Source: Streptomyces cyaneochromogenes (GTDB taxonomy: Bacteria; Actinomycetota; Actinomycetes; Streptomycetales; Streptomycetaceae). Taken from it: a stretch of DNA of 64,000 nt. This document shows positions 1 through 8,487 of this stretch, piece after piece (within the stretch, counting starts at the first letter, position 1; every line of letters begins with the position of its first letter). The stretch covers positions 5,022,001 to 5,086,000 of the forward strand of contig NZ_CP034539.1 in assembly GCF_003963535.1 (NCBI RefSeq), read 5' to 3'. Below the pieces are notes generated by a model. It was given only the letters and a program-made list of their open reading frames with translations, searched no databases and was not told the origin of the DNA. The position numbers were made by a program, and so were the translations under genes.

Positions 1-1462
1 CGGCCCGGTACTTCCGTGCCCTGCCGTCGAAGGTGAACTCCCAGTACCCAGCGGGCCCTCCCCGGAAGGTCGTCTCGGCCATCCTCACCCGCTCGTATCC
101 GGGGTTGTCGCGAGCGGTCTGTTCCTCCTCCGTCTCGCGCCAGTGCTGCAGCGGATCGGAGCCGGCGAACTCGATGACGTTGACCCTCAGGCCCACGAGG
201 CGCGACGGGTCTATGTAGCCGACTTCGCCGCCGGAGAGCGTCTTGCGGGTCCAGCCGTCCTGCACGGGCACGGAGATGCCGCTGTCCGGACTCTCGAGGT
301 GGTATCCGGCCGGCACCGGCGGCACGGAGGAACTGGAGCCGGGGTCAGAGCCAGACCCAGAGCCGGTGCCGGCGCCAGGGCTGGTGCCCGTCGTGGGCGT
401 CGACGCCTCGGAGCCGGAGGCCTGCCTGCCAGGCCCGTCGGTCCTGCCGTTGAGCCACCACACCGTGCCGCCCGCCAGACAGGCGGCGAGCGTCACGGCC
501 AGGGCCGACAGCACCACCGTACGGCGGCGGTCGGCGCGGCTCTTGGACGCGGGAGGCGTGAGGACGTCGGTACGGTTCGGTCGCGTGGGCGGATCCAGGG
601 GCTCGGTCCCGGTGCTGGTCACGTCGCCCAGGCGGCGTTCGACCTCGTGCACGTCCATGCGCCGGCCCGGGTCCTTGACGAGCAGGCCCTCGATCACCGG
701 GGCCAGCTCACCGGCGTTGCGCGGCGGCTCGTACGGGTCCGTGGCGATGGCGTACGCGGTCTCGATCGCGGTGTCGCGGCGGAACGGGTCGCGCCCCTCG
801 ACCGCCTGGTACAGCGTCGCCCCCAGGGCCCACAGGTCACTGGCGGGACCGGTCTCGGGGCGCGCTCCCCGCAGTCGTTCGGGCGCCAGGTAGCCGATGG
901 AGCCGATCAGCTCGCCGGGCTTGGTCAGCGAGGACGTGCCCGACTCCATGGCGATCCCGAAGTCGGTGAGGATGATCCGCCCGTCGTCACCGAGCAGCAC
1001 GTTGGCGGGTTTGACGTCCCGGTGCTGCACTCCGACGTCGTGGGCGGCGCGCAGGGCGGCGGCCATGGCGCGGCCGATCCGGGCGGCTTCCCCGGGCGGC
1101 AGCGCACCCCGCCGCTTCAGTACGTCGCTCAGCGTGACCGAGGGCACGTACTCCATGACGATGCACGGCAGGCCCTCGTCGTCGACCACGTCGTGTACGA
1201 CGATCACGTTGGGGTGGGTGATCCGGGCGGCGCTGCGGGCCTCGCGGCGGGTGCGTTCGTAGAGCGTGCGGACCTCGTCGTCCTGCAGGTGCGGTGGAAT
1301 GCGCAGTTTCTTCACGGCGACATGGCGGCCGAGCATCTTGTCCTCGGCACGCCAGACGGTGCCCATGCCGCCGCTGCCCACCCGGTCCACCAGCAGGTAC
1401 CGGCCGGCGACGAGCCGTCCAAGATCGGACACCGCGAGATTGTCCCCTTGTCTGCTTGCCAT
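1..1462 (-). CDS. Membrane Ser/Thr protein kinase (PknB-like), 3' end cut by window edge
   Basis: Eukaryotic-type serine/threonine kinase that would phosphorylate cytoplasmic proteins in response to an extracytoplasmic signal. About 487 residues are visible and the reading frame is still open at base 1. The glycine loop GSGGMG lies near residues 29-34, the VAVKKL lysine near 51, the HRDVKPAN catalytic loop at 147-154, DFG at 167-169 and APE further on. A Pro/Thr linker is followed by one membrane segment near residue 320 and a Gly/Ser/Thr-rich stalk leading to an extracytoplasmic domain that is not a PASTA repeat. The ATG at 1462 was chosen because the kinase fold begins about 20 residues later. 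Kinase identity is secure; the ligand of the outer domain is unknown. Confidence 0.93.
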   Translation of the reverse strand, partial: MASRQGDNLAVSDLGRLVAGRYLLVDRVGSGGMGTVWRAEDKMLGRHVAVKKLRIPPHLQDDEVRTLYERTRREARSAARITHPNVIVVHDVVDDEGLPCIVMEYVPSVTLSDVLKRRGALPPGEAARIGRAMAAALRAAHDVGVQHRDVKPANVLLGDDGRIILTDFGIAMESGTSSLTKPGELIGSIGYLAPERLRGARPETGPASDLWALGATLYQAVEGRDPFRRDTAIETAYAIATDPYEPPRNAGELAPVIEGLLVKDPGRRMDVHEVERRLGDVTSTGTEPLDPPTRPNRTDVLTPPASKSRADRRRTVVLSALAVTLAACLAGGTVWWLNGRTDGPGRQASGSEASTPTTGTSPGAGTGSGSGSDPGSSSSVPPVPAGYHLESPDSGISVPVQDGWTRKTLSGGEVGYIDPSRLVGLRVNVIEFAGSDPLQHWRETEEEQTARDNPGYERVRMAETTFRGGPAGYWEFTFDGRARKYRA

Positions 1463-1637
1463 TCGCGGCTCTGCTTCCCGTTTGCGAAGAGTCGAGGTCG
1501 AGAAGGCACGATAGCCCATTCGATTGCATGGCCACGGTCACCGGTCGACCGGCAACTCCCGGCGCGCACCGCGCAGTCCACACCTGTGTGTGAACGAGGG
1601 CCACCCGGTGTGGTGGGACGCGGTACGCCGTGTCCTG

Positions 1638-1741
1638 GTTCCCTTCACTTCCCGGAATCCCGTTTCGAAGCTTGGTTCCCCTCGCTTCGCAGATCCCCGA
1701 TTCCCTCACTCCCCGGAACCGGATTCCCTCACTCTCCGGAA
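1638..1741. repeat. Degenerate intergenic direct repeats
   Basis: The 346-base gap between the kinase and protease genes (1463-1808) holds no convincing gene. It contains repeated copies of a GATTCCCTCACTCCCCGGAA-like word. Two copies, at 1699-1718 and 1722-1741, differ by one base with a 23-base period, and a looser copy lies near 1638-1660. Two alternating (CG)n words follow at 1748-1759 and 1787-1797. Role unknown; possibly regulatory for the kinase promoter. Confidence 0.6.
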
Positions 1742-1808
1742 AACAGACACGCGCGCGTGGTCGGCCCCTCAAACGGAGCCGGACCTACGCGCGCGTGGCC
1801 GTCGAACG

Positions 1809-3350
1809 TCAGCTGTCGCCCGTGCGGGAGCCCAGGGTCAGTTCGACCGTGCGGGACTTGCCGTCCCGTTCGTAGGTGATCGTGACCTTGTCGCCGGGCT
1901 GGTGGGTCCAGATCTCGCCGATCAGGGTGGGACCGGAGTCGATCACCCTGTCGTCGAGCTTGGTGATGACGTCGCCGGGCTGGAGGCCGGCCTTGTCGGC
2001 GGGGCCGCCCGCCTCGACCGCGTCCGCGCTGCTGTTGCCCTGGTCGACGATCTTGGCGCCGTCGCTGGTGTCCTCCGTGGAGACGGAGGCGCCGATCTTG
2101 GCGTAGACCGGCTCACCGGTCTTGATCAGCTGCTGGGCGACGTACTTGGCCTGGTTGATCGGGATGGCGAAGCCGAGGCCGATCGAGCCGGACTGGCTGG
2201 TGCCGCCCAGGCCGTTGGCGGCGGACTGGATCGCGGAGTTGATGCCGATGACGTTGCCCTGCGCGTCCAGCAGCGGGCCGCCGGAGTTGCCCGGGTTGAT
2301 CGAGGCGTCGGTCTGCAGGGCGCTCATGTACGAGGCGTTGCTGCCGGTGCCGTCGCTGGAGGCCACCGGGCGGTTCTTAGCGCTGATGATGCCCGTGGTG
2401 ACCGTGTTGGAGAGGCCGAAGGGGGCGCCGATCGCGATCGTCGAGTCGCCCACCGCCACCTCGTCGGAGTTGCCCAGCGTGAGCGGCTTGAGGTCCGACG
2501 GGGCGTTCTTGAGCTTGATGACCGCCACGTCGTAGCCCTGCGCGTGGCCGACGACCTCGGCGTCGTACTTCTTGCCGTTCGGGAAGGTGGCCGTCAGCTT
2601 GCCGCCGTCGACCGCGTCGGCCACCACGTGGTTGTTGGTCAGGATGTGGCCCTCGGCGTCGAAGACGAAGCCGGTGCCCGTGCCGCCCTCGCCGCTGCTG
2701 CTCTCGGCCTGGATGGTGACGGTGCTGGGCAGCGCCTTGGCGGCCACGCCCGCGACGGTGCCCGGGTCGCGCTTGACGGAGCCGCCGCTGTCGGGGGCGG
2801 AGACGGTCGTGGAGGAGGTGGTGTCGTCGTTCTTGGCCAGGGTGTAGCCGAGGCCGCCGCCCAGGCCGCCCGCGACCAGCGCGGCGATGAGGACCGCGGC
2901 GAGCAGACCGCCGCGGCCGCGGCCGGACTTCGGCGCAGGCTGCTGGTACGTGGCACCCCAGCCGGAGCCCGCACCGGCACCGCCGCCCGCGGCGCCGCCG
3001 TCGGCGTACGGCTGCGTGCCGGGCGGCGGCGGGGGCGGCCAGGAGGCATCGGGGGCCGAGCCCTGGGTGACGGGCGGCTGGGGTACGGGCGGCTGGGCAC
3101 CGGCGCCGTTCGAGGCGACCGGGGCGGCGTACGGCTGTGACCCGTCGGCGGCTCCCGGGGCGGCGTACGGCTGCGTGCCGTCGGCGTTAGCGGGGGCGCC
3201 GCTCGGCACCGGCGGGAGCGGCGTGGTCGGGGCGGCGTCGCCCTCGGGGGCCGGGTGCTCCTGGGAAGCAGGAGCAGCGGGAGTATCCACCGGCACGGGG
3301 GGTGCGGACGGGGCCGGGGGTACCGCGGCGCCCTCGTTCTCGGTGCTCAC
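1809..3350 (-). CDS. HtrA/DegP-like membrane-anchored serine protease with PDZ domain
   Basis: 513-residue trypsin-like protease of the HtrA family, expected to degrade or process misfolded proteins outside the membrane. Order of parts: a cytoplasmic Pro/Gly/Ala-rich region of about 140 residues with repeated QPYAAP-like units, one membrane segment near 148-170, a protease domain, and a C-terminal PDZ domain near 410-505. The catalytic triad is visible as H241 (TNNHVV), D274 (YDVAVIKL) and S356 (GNSGGP). The ATG start gives the long N-terminus usual for actinobacterial HtrA proteins. It is divergent from the phosphodiesterase gene. The fold and active site are certain; the substrate is unknown. 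Confidence 0.95.
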   Translation of the reverse strand: MSTENEGAAVPPAPSAPPVPVDTPAAPASQEHPAPEGDAAPTTPLPPVPSGAPANADGTQPYAAPGAADGSQPYAAPVASNGAGAQPPVPQPPVTQGSAPDASWPPPPPPGTQPYADGGAAGGGAGAGSGWGATYQQPAPKSGRGRGGLLAAVLIAALVAGGLGGGLGYTLAKNDDTTSSTTVSAPDSGGSVKRDPGTVAGVAAKALPSTVTIQAESSSGEGGTGTGFVFDAEGHILTNNHVVADAVDGGKLTATFPNGKKYDAEVVGHAQGYDVAVIKLKNAPSDLKPLTLGNSDEVAVGDSTIAIGAPFGLSNTVTTGIISAKNRPVASSDGTGSNASYMSALQTDASINPGNSGGPLLDAQGNVIGINSAIQSAANGLGGTSQSGSIGLGFAIPINQAKYVAQQLIKTGEPVYAKIGASVSTEDTSDGAKIVDQGNSSADAVEAGGPADKAGLQPGDVITKLDDRVIDSGPTLIGEIWTHQPGDKVTITYERDGKSRTVELTLGSRTGDS

Positions 3351-3530
3351 AGCTTCTCTCCTCGATCCACGGCTGTTGTCTTCGGTCGCACTCGGTCACG
3401 CCCGTTCGCTTGCCACTGCTTGTCGGCGGTCGGTGCGTTTCAGCTGTGCATGCCTTTATGTATGCCGTCAGCTTTTCCCACAGGCCGTCAGAGCACCATA
3501 AGCGGTCGCTGTGGGTCCACGGCCAACCTT

Positions 3531-3536
3531 TATATT
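3531..3536 (+). promoter_or_regulatory. Candidate -10 element (TATATT) in the divergent protease/GDPD gap
   Basis: TATATT is a good sigma-70 type -10 in an otherwise GC-rich gap and lies about 90 bases upstream of the phosphodiesterase start. No clear -35 is visible, so this is a weak call. Confidence 0.35.
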
Positions 3537-3625
3537 GCCCATGTGAGACTAAACGGGCGCAATCCCTGCGCACCCGCTGCTCCTCCGGTCGCACGCCCAC
3601 CCCGGTGCGGTGGCACCATGACGCG

Positions 3626-4453
3626 GTGACCCACGCACGGCAGCAGCAGATCCAAGTCGTCGCCCATCGCGGAGCCTCCGAAGACGCTCCCGAGCACACC
3701 CTTGCCGCGTACAAGAAGGCGATCGAGGACGGTGCGGACGCCCTCGAGTGCGATGTACGCCTCACCGCGGACGGTCATCTCGTCTGCGTCCACGACCGAC
3801 GCGTCAACCGTACGTCCAACGGCCGCGGCGCGGTCTCGGCCCTGGAGCTCGCCGAGCTCGCCGCTTTGGACTTCGGCTCCCGGAAGAACCGTGACTCGTG
3901 GAAGAACCGGGCCGAGGAGCCCGACTGGGAGTTCCGGCCGGAGGACCCCGAGGACACCTCCGTGCTCACCCTGGAGCGGCTGCTGGAGCTCGTCGCCGAC
4001 GCCGGGCGGCGGGTGGAGATGGCGATCGAGACCAAGCACCCGACGCGTTGGGCGGGACAGGTCGAGGAGCGGCTGCTGCACCTGCTGAAGCGGTTCGGGC
4101 TGGACGCGCCCGCCTCGGCCGAGGAGTCCCCGGTGCGCGTCATGAGCTTCTCGGCGCGCTCGCTGCATCGCGTGCGTGCCGCCTCGCCGACGCTGCCGAC
4201 GGTCTATCTGATGCAGTTCGTCTCGCCCAGGCTGCGGGACGGCCGACTGCCCGCGGGCGTCCATGTCGCCGGCCCCTCGATCCGGATCGTGCGCAATCAC
4301 CCGGCGTACGTGGAGCGCCTGAAGGGGGCGGGTCACCAGGTGCACGTCTGGACCGTGAACGAGCCCCAGGACGTCGACCTCTGCGTCGAACTGGGCGTCG
4401 ACGCCATCATCACCAACCGCCCGCGCGCGGTGCTGCACCAGCTCGGCCGCTGA
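3626..4453 (+). CDS. Glycerophosphodiester phosphodiesterase
   Basis: 275-residue GDPD-family enzyme that hydrolyses glycerophosphodiesters to glycerol-3-phosphate and an alcohol. The family TIM-barrel motif begins at residue 11 with VVAHRG (His14, Arg15), continues with PEHTLAAYKKAIEDGAD and the metal/catalytic segment LECDVRLTADG, then VCVHD. The C-terminal VWTVN and DAIITNRP strands are typical of the family. Length is normal and there is no signal peptide, so it acts in the cytoplasm. The GTG at 3626 was chosen because the HRG motif normally lies within the first 15 residues; the upstream in-frame sequence is low quality. A nearby ATG at 3618 is out of frame. Confidence 0.92.
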   Translation: MTHARQQQIQVVAHRGASEDAPEHTLAAYKKAIEDGADALECDVRLTADGHLVCVHDRRVNRTSNGRGAVSALELAELAALDFGSRKNRDSWKNRAEEPDWEFRPEDPEDTSVLTLERLLELVADAGRRVEMAIETKHPTRWAGQVEERLLHLLKRFGLDAPASAEESPVRVMSFSARSLHRVRAASPTLPTVYLMQFVSPRLRDGRLPAGVHVAGPSIRIVRNHPAYVERLKGAGHQVHVWTVNEPQDVDLCVELGVDAIITNRPRAVLHQLGR

Positions 4454-4762
4454 CCACGCGCGTGTGCTCCCGGCGCCGCGCGCTCGAAGCACGCGCGTGT
4501 GCCCCGGGTAAGCCGCACACCGGGAAACCCCTAGAACCTCATCAATCCCTGCACAACCTCTTGACCCTGAAGTCCCAGCAGCCTCATCCTCCACTCTCGG
4601 CCACACCGATAATTTCCAGCCATCTCGACTACGGGGAGTGCTCCGGCGCGTTCGGTCCGTATTCGATCGTTGTGAATGCGTCGCCAGACATTGGTTGGCC
4701 GGTTTCCGGTACAGGCCAATGGGGCATCCACACCGTGGCGTGGGGCAAAGGAGGTCTCGGGG
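4454..4762. other. Intergenic region without a recognised gene
   Basis: 309 bases between the phosphodiesterase and the ATPase gene. Two copies of CACGCGCGTG (4455-4464 and 4490-4499) sit just after the phosphodiesterase stop. The rest presumably holds the ATPase promoter, but no -10/-35 pair stands out. I see no other structure. Confidence 0.5.
4747..4755 (+). promoter_or_regulatory. Strong ribosome binding site deciding a GTG start
   Basis: AAAGGAGGT is a near-perfect anti-16S match ending 7 bases before the GTG at 4763. This makes that GTG the likely start, rather than the in-frame ATG at 4676 that would add 29 unconserved-looking residues. Confidence 0.8.
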
Positions 4763-5314
4763 GTGGCGTTGGTGGTGGCACAGGAGGTGCCCACGTCGTC
4801 GAGCATGGCCGTACCCCATGGCCCTGCGGGCGTGGGGGAAGCGAGACACCGTATGCGCTCGCAGTTGCGCAGGGGCGGGGTAGCGGAATCGGTCATCGAC
4901 GATGCCGTACTGATTCTTTCCGAACTCTTGAGCAACGCGTGCAAACACGGCCGACCACTGGGTGACGCACTGTCCGGGGACGGCGACGTCCTGGCCGCAT
5001 GGCGCGTGGACGCGGGCGGCAGGCTCACCGTGGAGGTGACGGACGGCGGCGGACCCACCCGCCCGGCTCCAGCCACGCCCTCGGTCACCGCGCACGGCGG
5101 CCGCGGGCTGAACATCATCACCGCCCTGGCCGACGACTGGGGGGTACGGGACGACGCCCGCGGTGAGGTCACGGTCTGGGTCGTGGTCCACGTCGACGTT
5201 CATGATCCTGATGCCGGGCACCGCCGCGACGACTTCGCTACGCGCGTTGCGGCGCCGTCCGTGAGCGCGATACCCGGCCTCGACTTCGCGGACGCCTTCG
5301 ACGACATGGATTGA
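4763..5314 (+). CDS. RsbW/SpoIIAB-like ATP-binding regulatory protein (HATPase)
   Basis: 183-residue GHKL ATPase of the anti-sigma-factor/serine kinase type, of which Streptomyces has dozens. The N box is DDAVLILSELLSNACKHG, the G1 box VEVTDGGG and the G2 box HGGRGLNIITALADDWG. The last roughly 40 residues are a variable tail. Such proteins bind a partner sigma factor or anti-anti-sigma factor, but no partner is encoded next to this gene, so its target cannot be read from context. The start rests on the excellent ribosome binding site at 4747-4755. A second protein of this class lies at 17747-18196. Confidence 0.88.
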   Translation: MALVVAQEVPTSSSMAVPHGPAGVGEARHRMRSQLRRGGVAESVIDDAVLILSELLSNACKHGRPLGDALSGDGDVLAAWRVDAGGRLTVEVTDGGGPTRPAPATPSVTAHGGRGLNIITALADDWGVRDDARGEVTVWVVVHVDVHDPDAGHRRDDFATRVAAPSVSAIPGLDFADAFDDMD

Positions 5315-5357
5315 CGGGCGCTCGGCACCGGAGGCCGTGCCCGGCACGAACCGTGGG

Positions 5358-5366
5358 TTGTCCACA
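5358..5366 (+). promoter_or_regulatory. DnaA box (TTGTCCACA)
   Basis: A perfect 9-base Streptomyces-consensus DnaA box between the ATPase stop and the SEC-C gene. It stands alone here; groups of such boxes occur at 26.1, 33.2 and 37.0 kb. Confidence 0.6.
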
Positions 5367-5394
5367 GGCTCCCGTCGGCCATGGCCTGAACGGC

Positions 5395-5400
5395 TAGGCT
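5395..5400 (+). promoter_or_regulatory. Candidate -10 element of the SEC-C gene (TAGGCT)
   Basis: TAGGCT fits the Streptomyces -10 consensus TANNNT and lies 41 bases before the ATG at 5442, leaving a leader of about 35 bases. No convincing -35 is seen. Confidence 0.45.
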
Positions 5401-5441
5401 CGCGCCGTACGAGACGAGCCGTAACCGGGAGACAACTCACG

Positions 5442-6407
5442 ATGGCCAAGAAGCGACCCCAGACCCAGGCCAAGCGCCCGCAGCTCAGCGACGGGGAGAT
5501 CCCGGTCGTCGGCGCACGCGAGCCCTGCCCCTGCGGCAGCGGCCGCCGCTACAAGGCCTGCCACGGCCGGGCCGCCGCACAGGCGGTGACCGAGCTCGTG
5601 CACCGCCCGTTCGAGGGGCTGCCGGGCGAGTGCGACTGGGTGGCCCTGCGCGAACTGGTGCCGGCCGCCACCGTCGAACTGCCCCTGAAGGGCGGTCTCC
5701 CCGAAGGCGTCCCGTCCGTCACCCTCGCCACCGTCCTGCCGATGGCCTGGCCGGCCCTGCGCCGCGACGACGGCTCGGTGCTGCTCGGCCTGCAGAACGA
5801 CACGGCGTCGGGCGACATCAGCCGTGACCTCGCCGACACCCTCCAGCAGGCTCTCGCCGCCCAGCCGGGCACCCCGGTCCAGGGCCGCCGCGCCCCGGCC
5901 GACGGTCCGCGGCTGCAGGATCTGCTCGACCCCGAAGGCGCGTTCGAGCCAGTTGTGCACCCGGGCTTCGAGTTCTGGGTCCCGGACGCGGAGAACGCCA
6001 CTCCTGAGGTCTCCGCCTCCCTGGAGCGGGCCAACGCCGCGGCCATCCCCACCGTGAAGCTGACCGGCGTGGACGCCGCCTACTGGTGCGAGACGCCGGA
6101 GAAGAACCACCTGCGCTGGGTCATGCCGCACCCCGAGGAGCAGCTTCTGGACGCTCTCGCGCGGCTGCACGCGGCAGGGAAGTCGAGCCTCGGCGAAGGC
6201 ACCCGGCTCGTCGGTTCCTTCCGCGCTCACGGCCTCACCGTGCCGGTCTGGGACCTGCCGAGCGAGATCGGCGCGGAGGACGTGGAGAAGCCGGCGGCCG
6301 AGTTCGCCGAGCGCCTCGCCGCGGCCCTGGCCACCGACGCTCCGCTCACCGCGGACGAGCGCCGCGCGCGTGGCGGCCTGACCAACCGGCAGGTCACGCT
6401 CAGCTGA
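5442..6407 (+). CDS. SEC-C motif protein (DUF5926-like)
   Basis: 321-residue conserved actinobacterial protein. Near its N-terminus it carries a SEC-C zinc motif, PCPCGSGRRYKACHG (Cys29, Cys31, Cys40, His41), the same metal-binding motif found at the end of SecA. The remainder is acidic with no membrane segments and resembles the DUF5926 family from memory. The function is not established; the zinc finger suggests binding to protein or nucleic acid. The ATG at 5442 begins the basic MAKKRPQ segment typical of these proteins and follows a plausible promoter. The gene stands alone. Confidence 0.85.
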   Translation: MAKKRPQTQAKRPQLSDGEIPVVGAREPCPCGSGRRYKACHGRAAAQAVTELVHRPFEGLPGECDWVALRELVPAATVELPLKGGLPEGVPSVTLATVLPMAWPALRRDDGSVLLGLQNDTASGDISRDLADTLQQALAAQPGTPVQGRRAPADGPRLQDLLDPEGAFEPVVHPGFEFWVPDAENATPEVSASLERANAAAIPTVKLTGVDAAYWCETPEKNHLRWVMPHPEEQLLDALARLHAAGKSSLGEGTRLVGSFRAHGLTVPVWDLPSEIGAEDVEKPAAEFAERLAAALATDAPLTADERRARGGLTNRQVTLS

Positions 6408-6650
6408 CGCACAGGACGGAGATCGGGTTCGGCTGAACGGCGGTTCAGCCGAACCTGCCCTCCCCCGAGGGGTGAATCCCATCACAACTCCCAAGCGGAG
6501 CAAGGGAATCCGTGACTGGAAAGCCCAGATCGAATTTGCGAACGGCGGATCTCTTGTTACCGTTCCATTAGCCCGGTTGCTGGTGCATCCCCCGTCGCCA
6601 GCAACCGGGTCTTTCCATGTGCGCAGTCATTTACGGAATGACGCCGCGTG

Positions 6651-7268
6651 TCAACGTCCCGTGGCCGCCTCGGAATTGTCCGGCACGGAGTTGCTCGCGG
6701 CGCGCAGCAGCAGCGGCCCGTTCCCGGCCCGCGCGGCGAACTCCGCGACCGCCGTATAGGCGTCCAGGCCTCCCCGAGTGGGCCGCCGGGGCGTCTCACA
6801 GGTCCCCGGCTCGTCTCCGGCGCCCCCGGCGCAGCGCATCTGCACCGTGCGCCCGCCGGGCCCCATGAGGCTCAGGACGGAGTCCAGCGCGCCGCCGGTC
6901 GCATTGCGGAAGTAGGTGCGCGCCCAGGTCTCCTCGCCCTGCGTGAGGACACAGGTCTGCGCCTCGATGCCCTCCGGGGAGGTGAGCTCGGGGCCGCAGC
7001 GGGCGGCGGTGACCAGGCCCAGGCCGAGCAGCAGCGGCGAGTCGCCGGGCTCGGCGGAGGGCCCTTTGTCGTCGGCGGCGGGGGAGGGACGTACCGAAGG
7101 GCGCTCGGCCTTGCGTGACGTATGGCCGAGGGCGCGCTCCTCCTCGCCCACGGGTCCTGCGGACGCGACGGCCAGCGGCAGCGCGACCGCGCCCACCACG
7201 GCGCCGGTGAGGGCGAACAGACGGATCTTTCCTGAGCCGGGGCGGCGTGTCTCAGCGTGACGGGGCAT
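6651..7268 (-). CDS. Secreted or membrane-anchored protein of unknown function
   Basis: 205-residue protein with a basic N-terminus and one hydrophobic segment near residues 17-40 that looks like an uncleaved anchor or Sec signal. An acidic/Ser-Pro linker follows, then a soluble domain with four cysteines (near ARCGPEL, AQTCVLT, MRCAG and GTCETP) that probably form two disulfides outside the cell. I do not recognise a family. It lies downstream of, and in the same direction as, the Prim-Pol-like gene with a 56-base gap, so it may be cotranscribed. The start is the ATG of MPRHAETRR. Coding confidence is good; function is unknown. Confidence 0.75.
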   Translation of the reverse strand: MPRHAETRRPGSGKIRLFALTGAVVGAVALPLAVASAGPVGEEERALGHTSRKAERPSVRPSPAADDKGPSAEPGDSPLLLGLGLVTAARCGPELTSPEGIEAQTCVLTQGEETWARTYFRNATGGALDSVLSLMGPGGRTVQMRCAGGAGDEPGTCETPRRPTRGGLDAYTAVAEFAARAGNGPLLLRAASNSVPDNSEAATGR

Positions 7269-7324
7269 ACAGCGGAATGTAACGACCACGCACGCGTGCG
7301 CCGTTCCGCGCGCGCCGTACACCC

Positions 7325-7984
7325 CTACAACTCGGGTGCGCTCACACCCGTACGAGTGAGGGCCTCGACCACGGCGTCGACCACGGCCTCCACGTCGGGC
7401 ACCCACGGGGAGGCCGAGCCGGGCAGCGGGGCGCGCTGCCAGCTGATGGGACCCTGGCCCGTCTCGGACGGGGGCAGGGCGAGATAGCCGCCCTCTCCGT
7501 GGAAACGCAGGGAGCCCGGGACGAAGTCCTTGGCGTACAGCAGTTCGCCCAGCTGCTCCATGGAGTACGGCTTCACCAGGATCGCCCAGCGGGTGGGCGA
7601 GGCGACGACCGGGCCGAGGCGCATGCCCATGCGGTCGAGCGCGGTGAGGGCATGGGCGGCCGGCAGGGCCGGAAGGCTGACCGCGCAGGGCGCCTGGCCG
7701 CCGGTGGCGAGGATGATCGGTGCCGCGGGCCGGTTGGACCACCACCAGCGCACCATGCGCTCGTCGGTGGTCGCCGCGAGGAGACCGGGGTCGAAGGGGT
7801 GGGCACCGGGCACCGTGCATTCGGGATCCGGACAACCGCAGCGGTCCCGCTTCTGCGAATCCGCCGCCACACCCGGGAGTACGGGCCACTGCCATTGAGT
7901 CGCGAAGGTCAGGGCCGCGCTGATCACCTCAGGCCTCCCGTCGCCGCGCAGGAGCCTGCGTCGCTTTCCGAGGATCTCGCGCAT
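7325..7984 (-). CDS. Bifunctional DNA primase/polymerase-domain (Prim-Pol) protein
   Basis: 219-residue protein resembling the stand-alone prim-pol N-terminal domain proteins conserved in Streptomyces. It shows a Cys/His cluster, CGCPDPECTVPGAHP, near residues 49-63, then RWWWSNRPAAPIILATGG, as in plasmid and phage primase-polymerases. The catalytic DxD of active enzymes is not obvious, so it may be a regulatory or degenerate member. It has no helicase partner here. The ATG at 7984 is divergent from the PP2C phosphatase, with a 503-base gap between them. Family assignment is from pattern recognition only. Confidence 0.7.
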   Translation of the reverse strand: MREILGKRRRLLRGDGRPEVISAALTFATQWQWPVLPGVAADSQKRDRCGCPDPECTVPGAHPFDPGLLAATTDERMVRWWWSNRPAAPIILATGGQAPCAVSLPALPAAHALTALDRMGMRLGPVVASPTRWAILVKPYSMEQLGELLYAKDFVPGSLRFHGEGGYLALPPSETGQGPISWQRAPLPGSASPWVPDVEAVVDAVVEALTRTGVSAPEL

Positions 7985-8487
7985 GAGCGCTCGTTCCTTT
8001 CCGTTGCACCGCTGGCAACACCGTGGGCCACATCACACCATGTGTCGATCACTTCACTGTGCGTACCTAATGGCGCATCACACCCCTGCCCTGGGCAAGG
8101 GAAACCCCTATGGGTCGAGCGTTGGCTGCTTCCGCGGCAGCCCCGTCCATACTGCGTCTAGCAAAAGCATGGGCGTGGCGTGGGGTGGCGAAGTCTGGCG
8201 TTTTGCTGTCCCGCGTATTTCTCTTCGCCTCCGCCACGGGAGGATGGGGCACGGCCGTCGGTGGCTAAGACGCCCGGGTCCGTCACCAGGTTCCGGGTGG
8301 TTGTCAACCGCCCCTGGCCTTCACCGAGTACGTACCCATCACGACCGCTGTGACGCTCCGTGGAGCGAAACCAGTCGACCGCAATACCCCGTTCCCTGCG
8401 ACAGTTTTAAGCCAACTTTGCCTTTACGCAAGAGATCTACGGCAACTGCTCTGGTTGCCCACGGACACCAGGAATCCCGGCAGGACA
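7985..8487. other. Long divergent intergenic region
   Basis: 503 bases between the Prim-Pol-like gene and the phosphatase gene hold no convincing CDS. A short hairpin, CGCTCCGTGGAGCG, lies at 8354-8367. The stretch from about 8400 to 8430 is the most AT-rich part and is the likely promoter zone for the phosphatase. In-frame starts upstream of 8488 give low-quality sequence and were not used. Confidence 0.5.

Noticed and set aside
143-1879. Long open frames on the + strand opposite the kinase gene
   Set aside because: They are shadows of the minus-strand kinase: repetitive Arg/Ala/Gly sequence, no domain, and they cross into intergenic repeats. High GC makes such open antisense frames common.
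7325-7984. Prim-Pol-like gene as part of a plasmid or phage replication module
   Set aside because: No helicase, integrase or attachment site adjoins it, and flanking genes are ordinary core genes.
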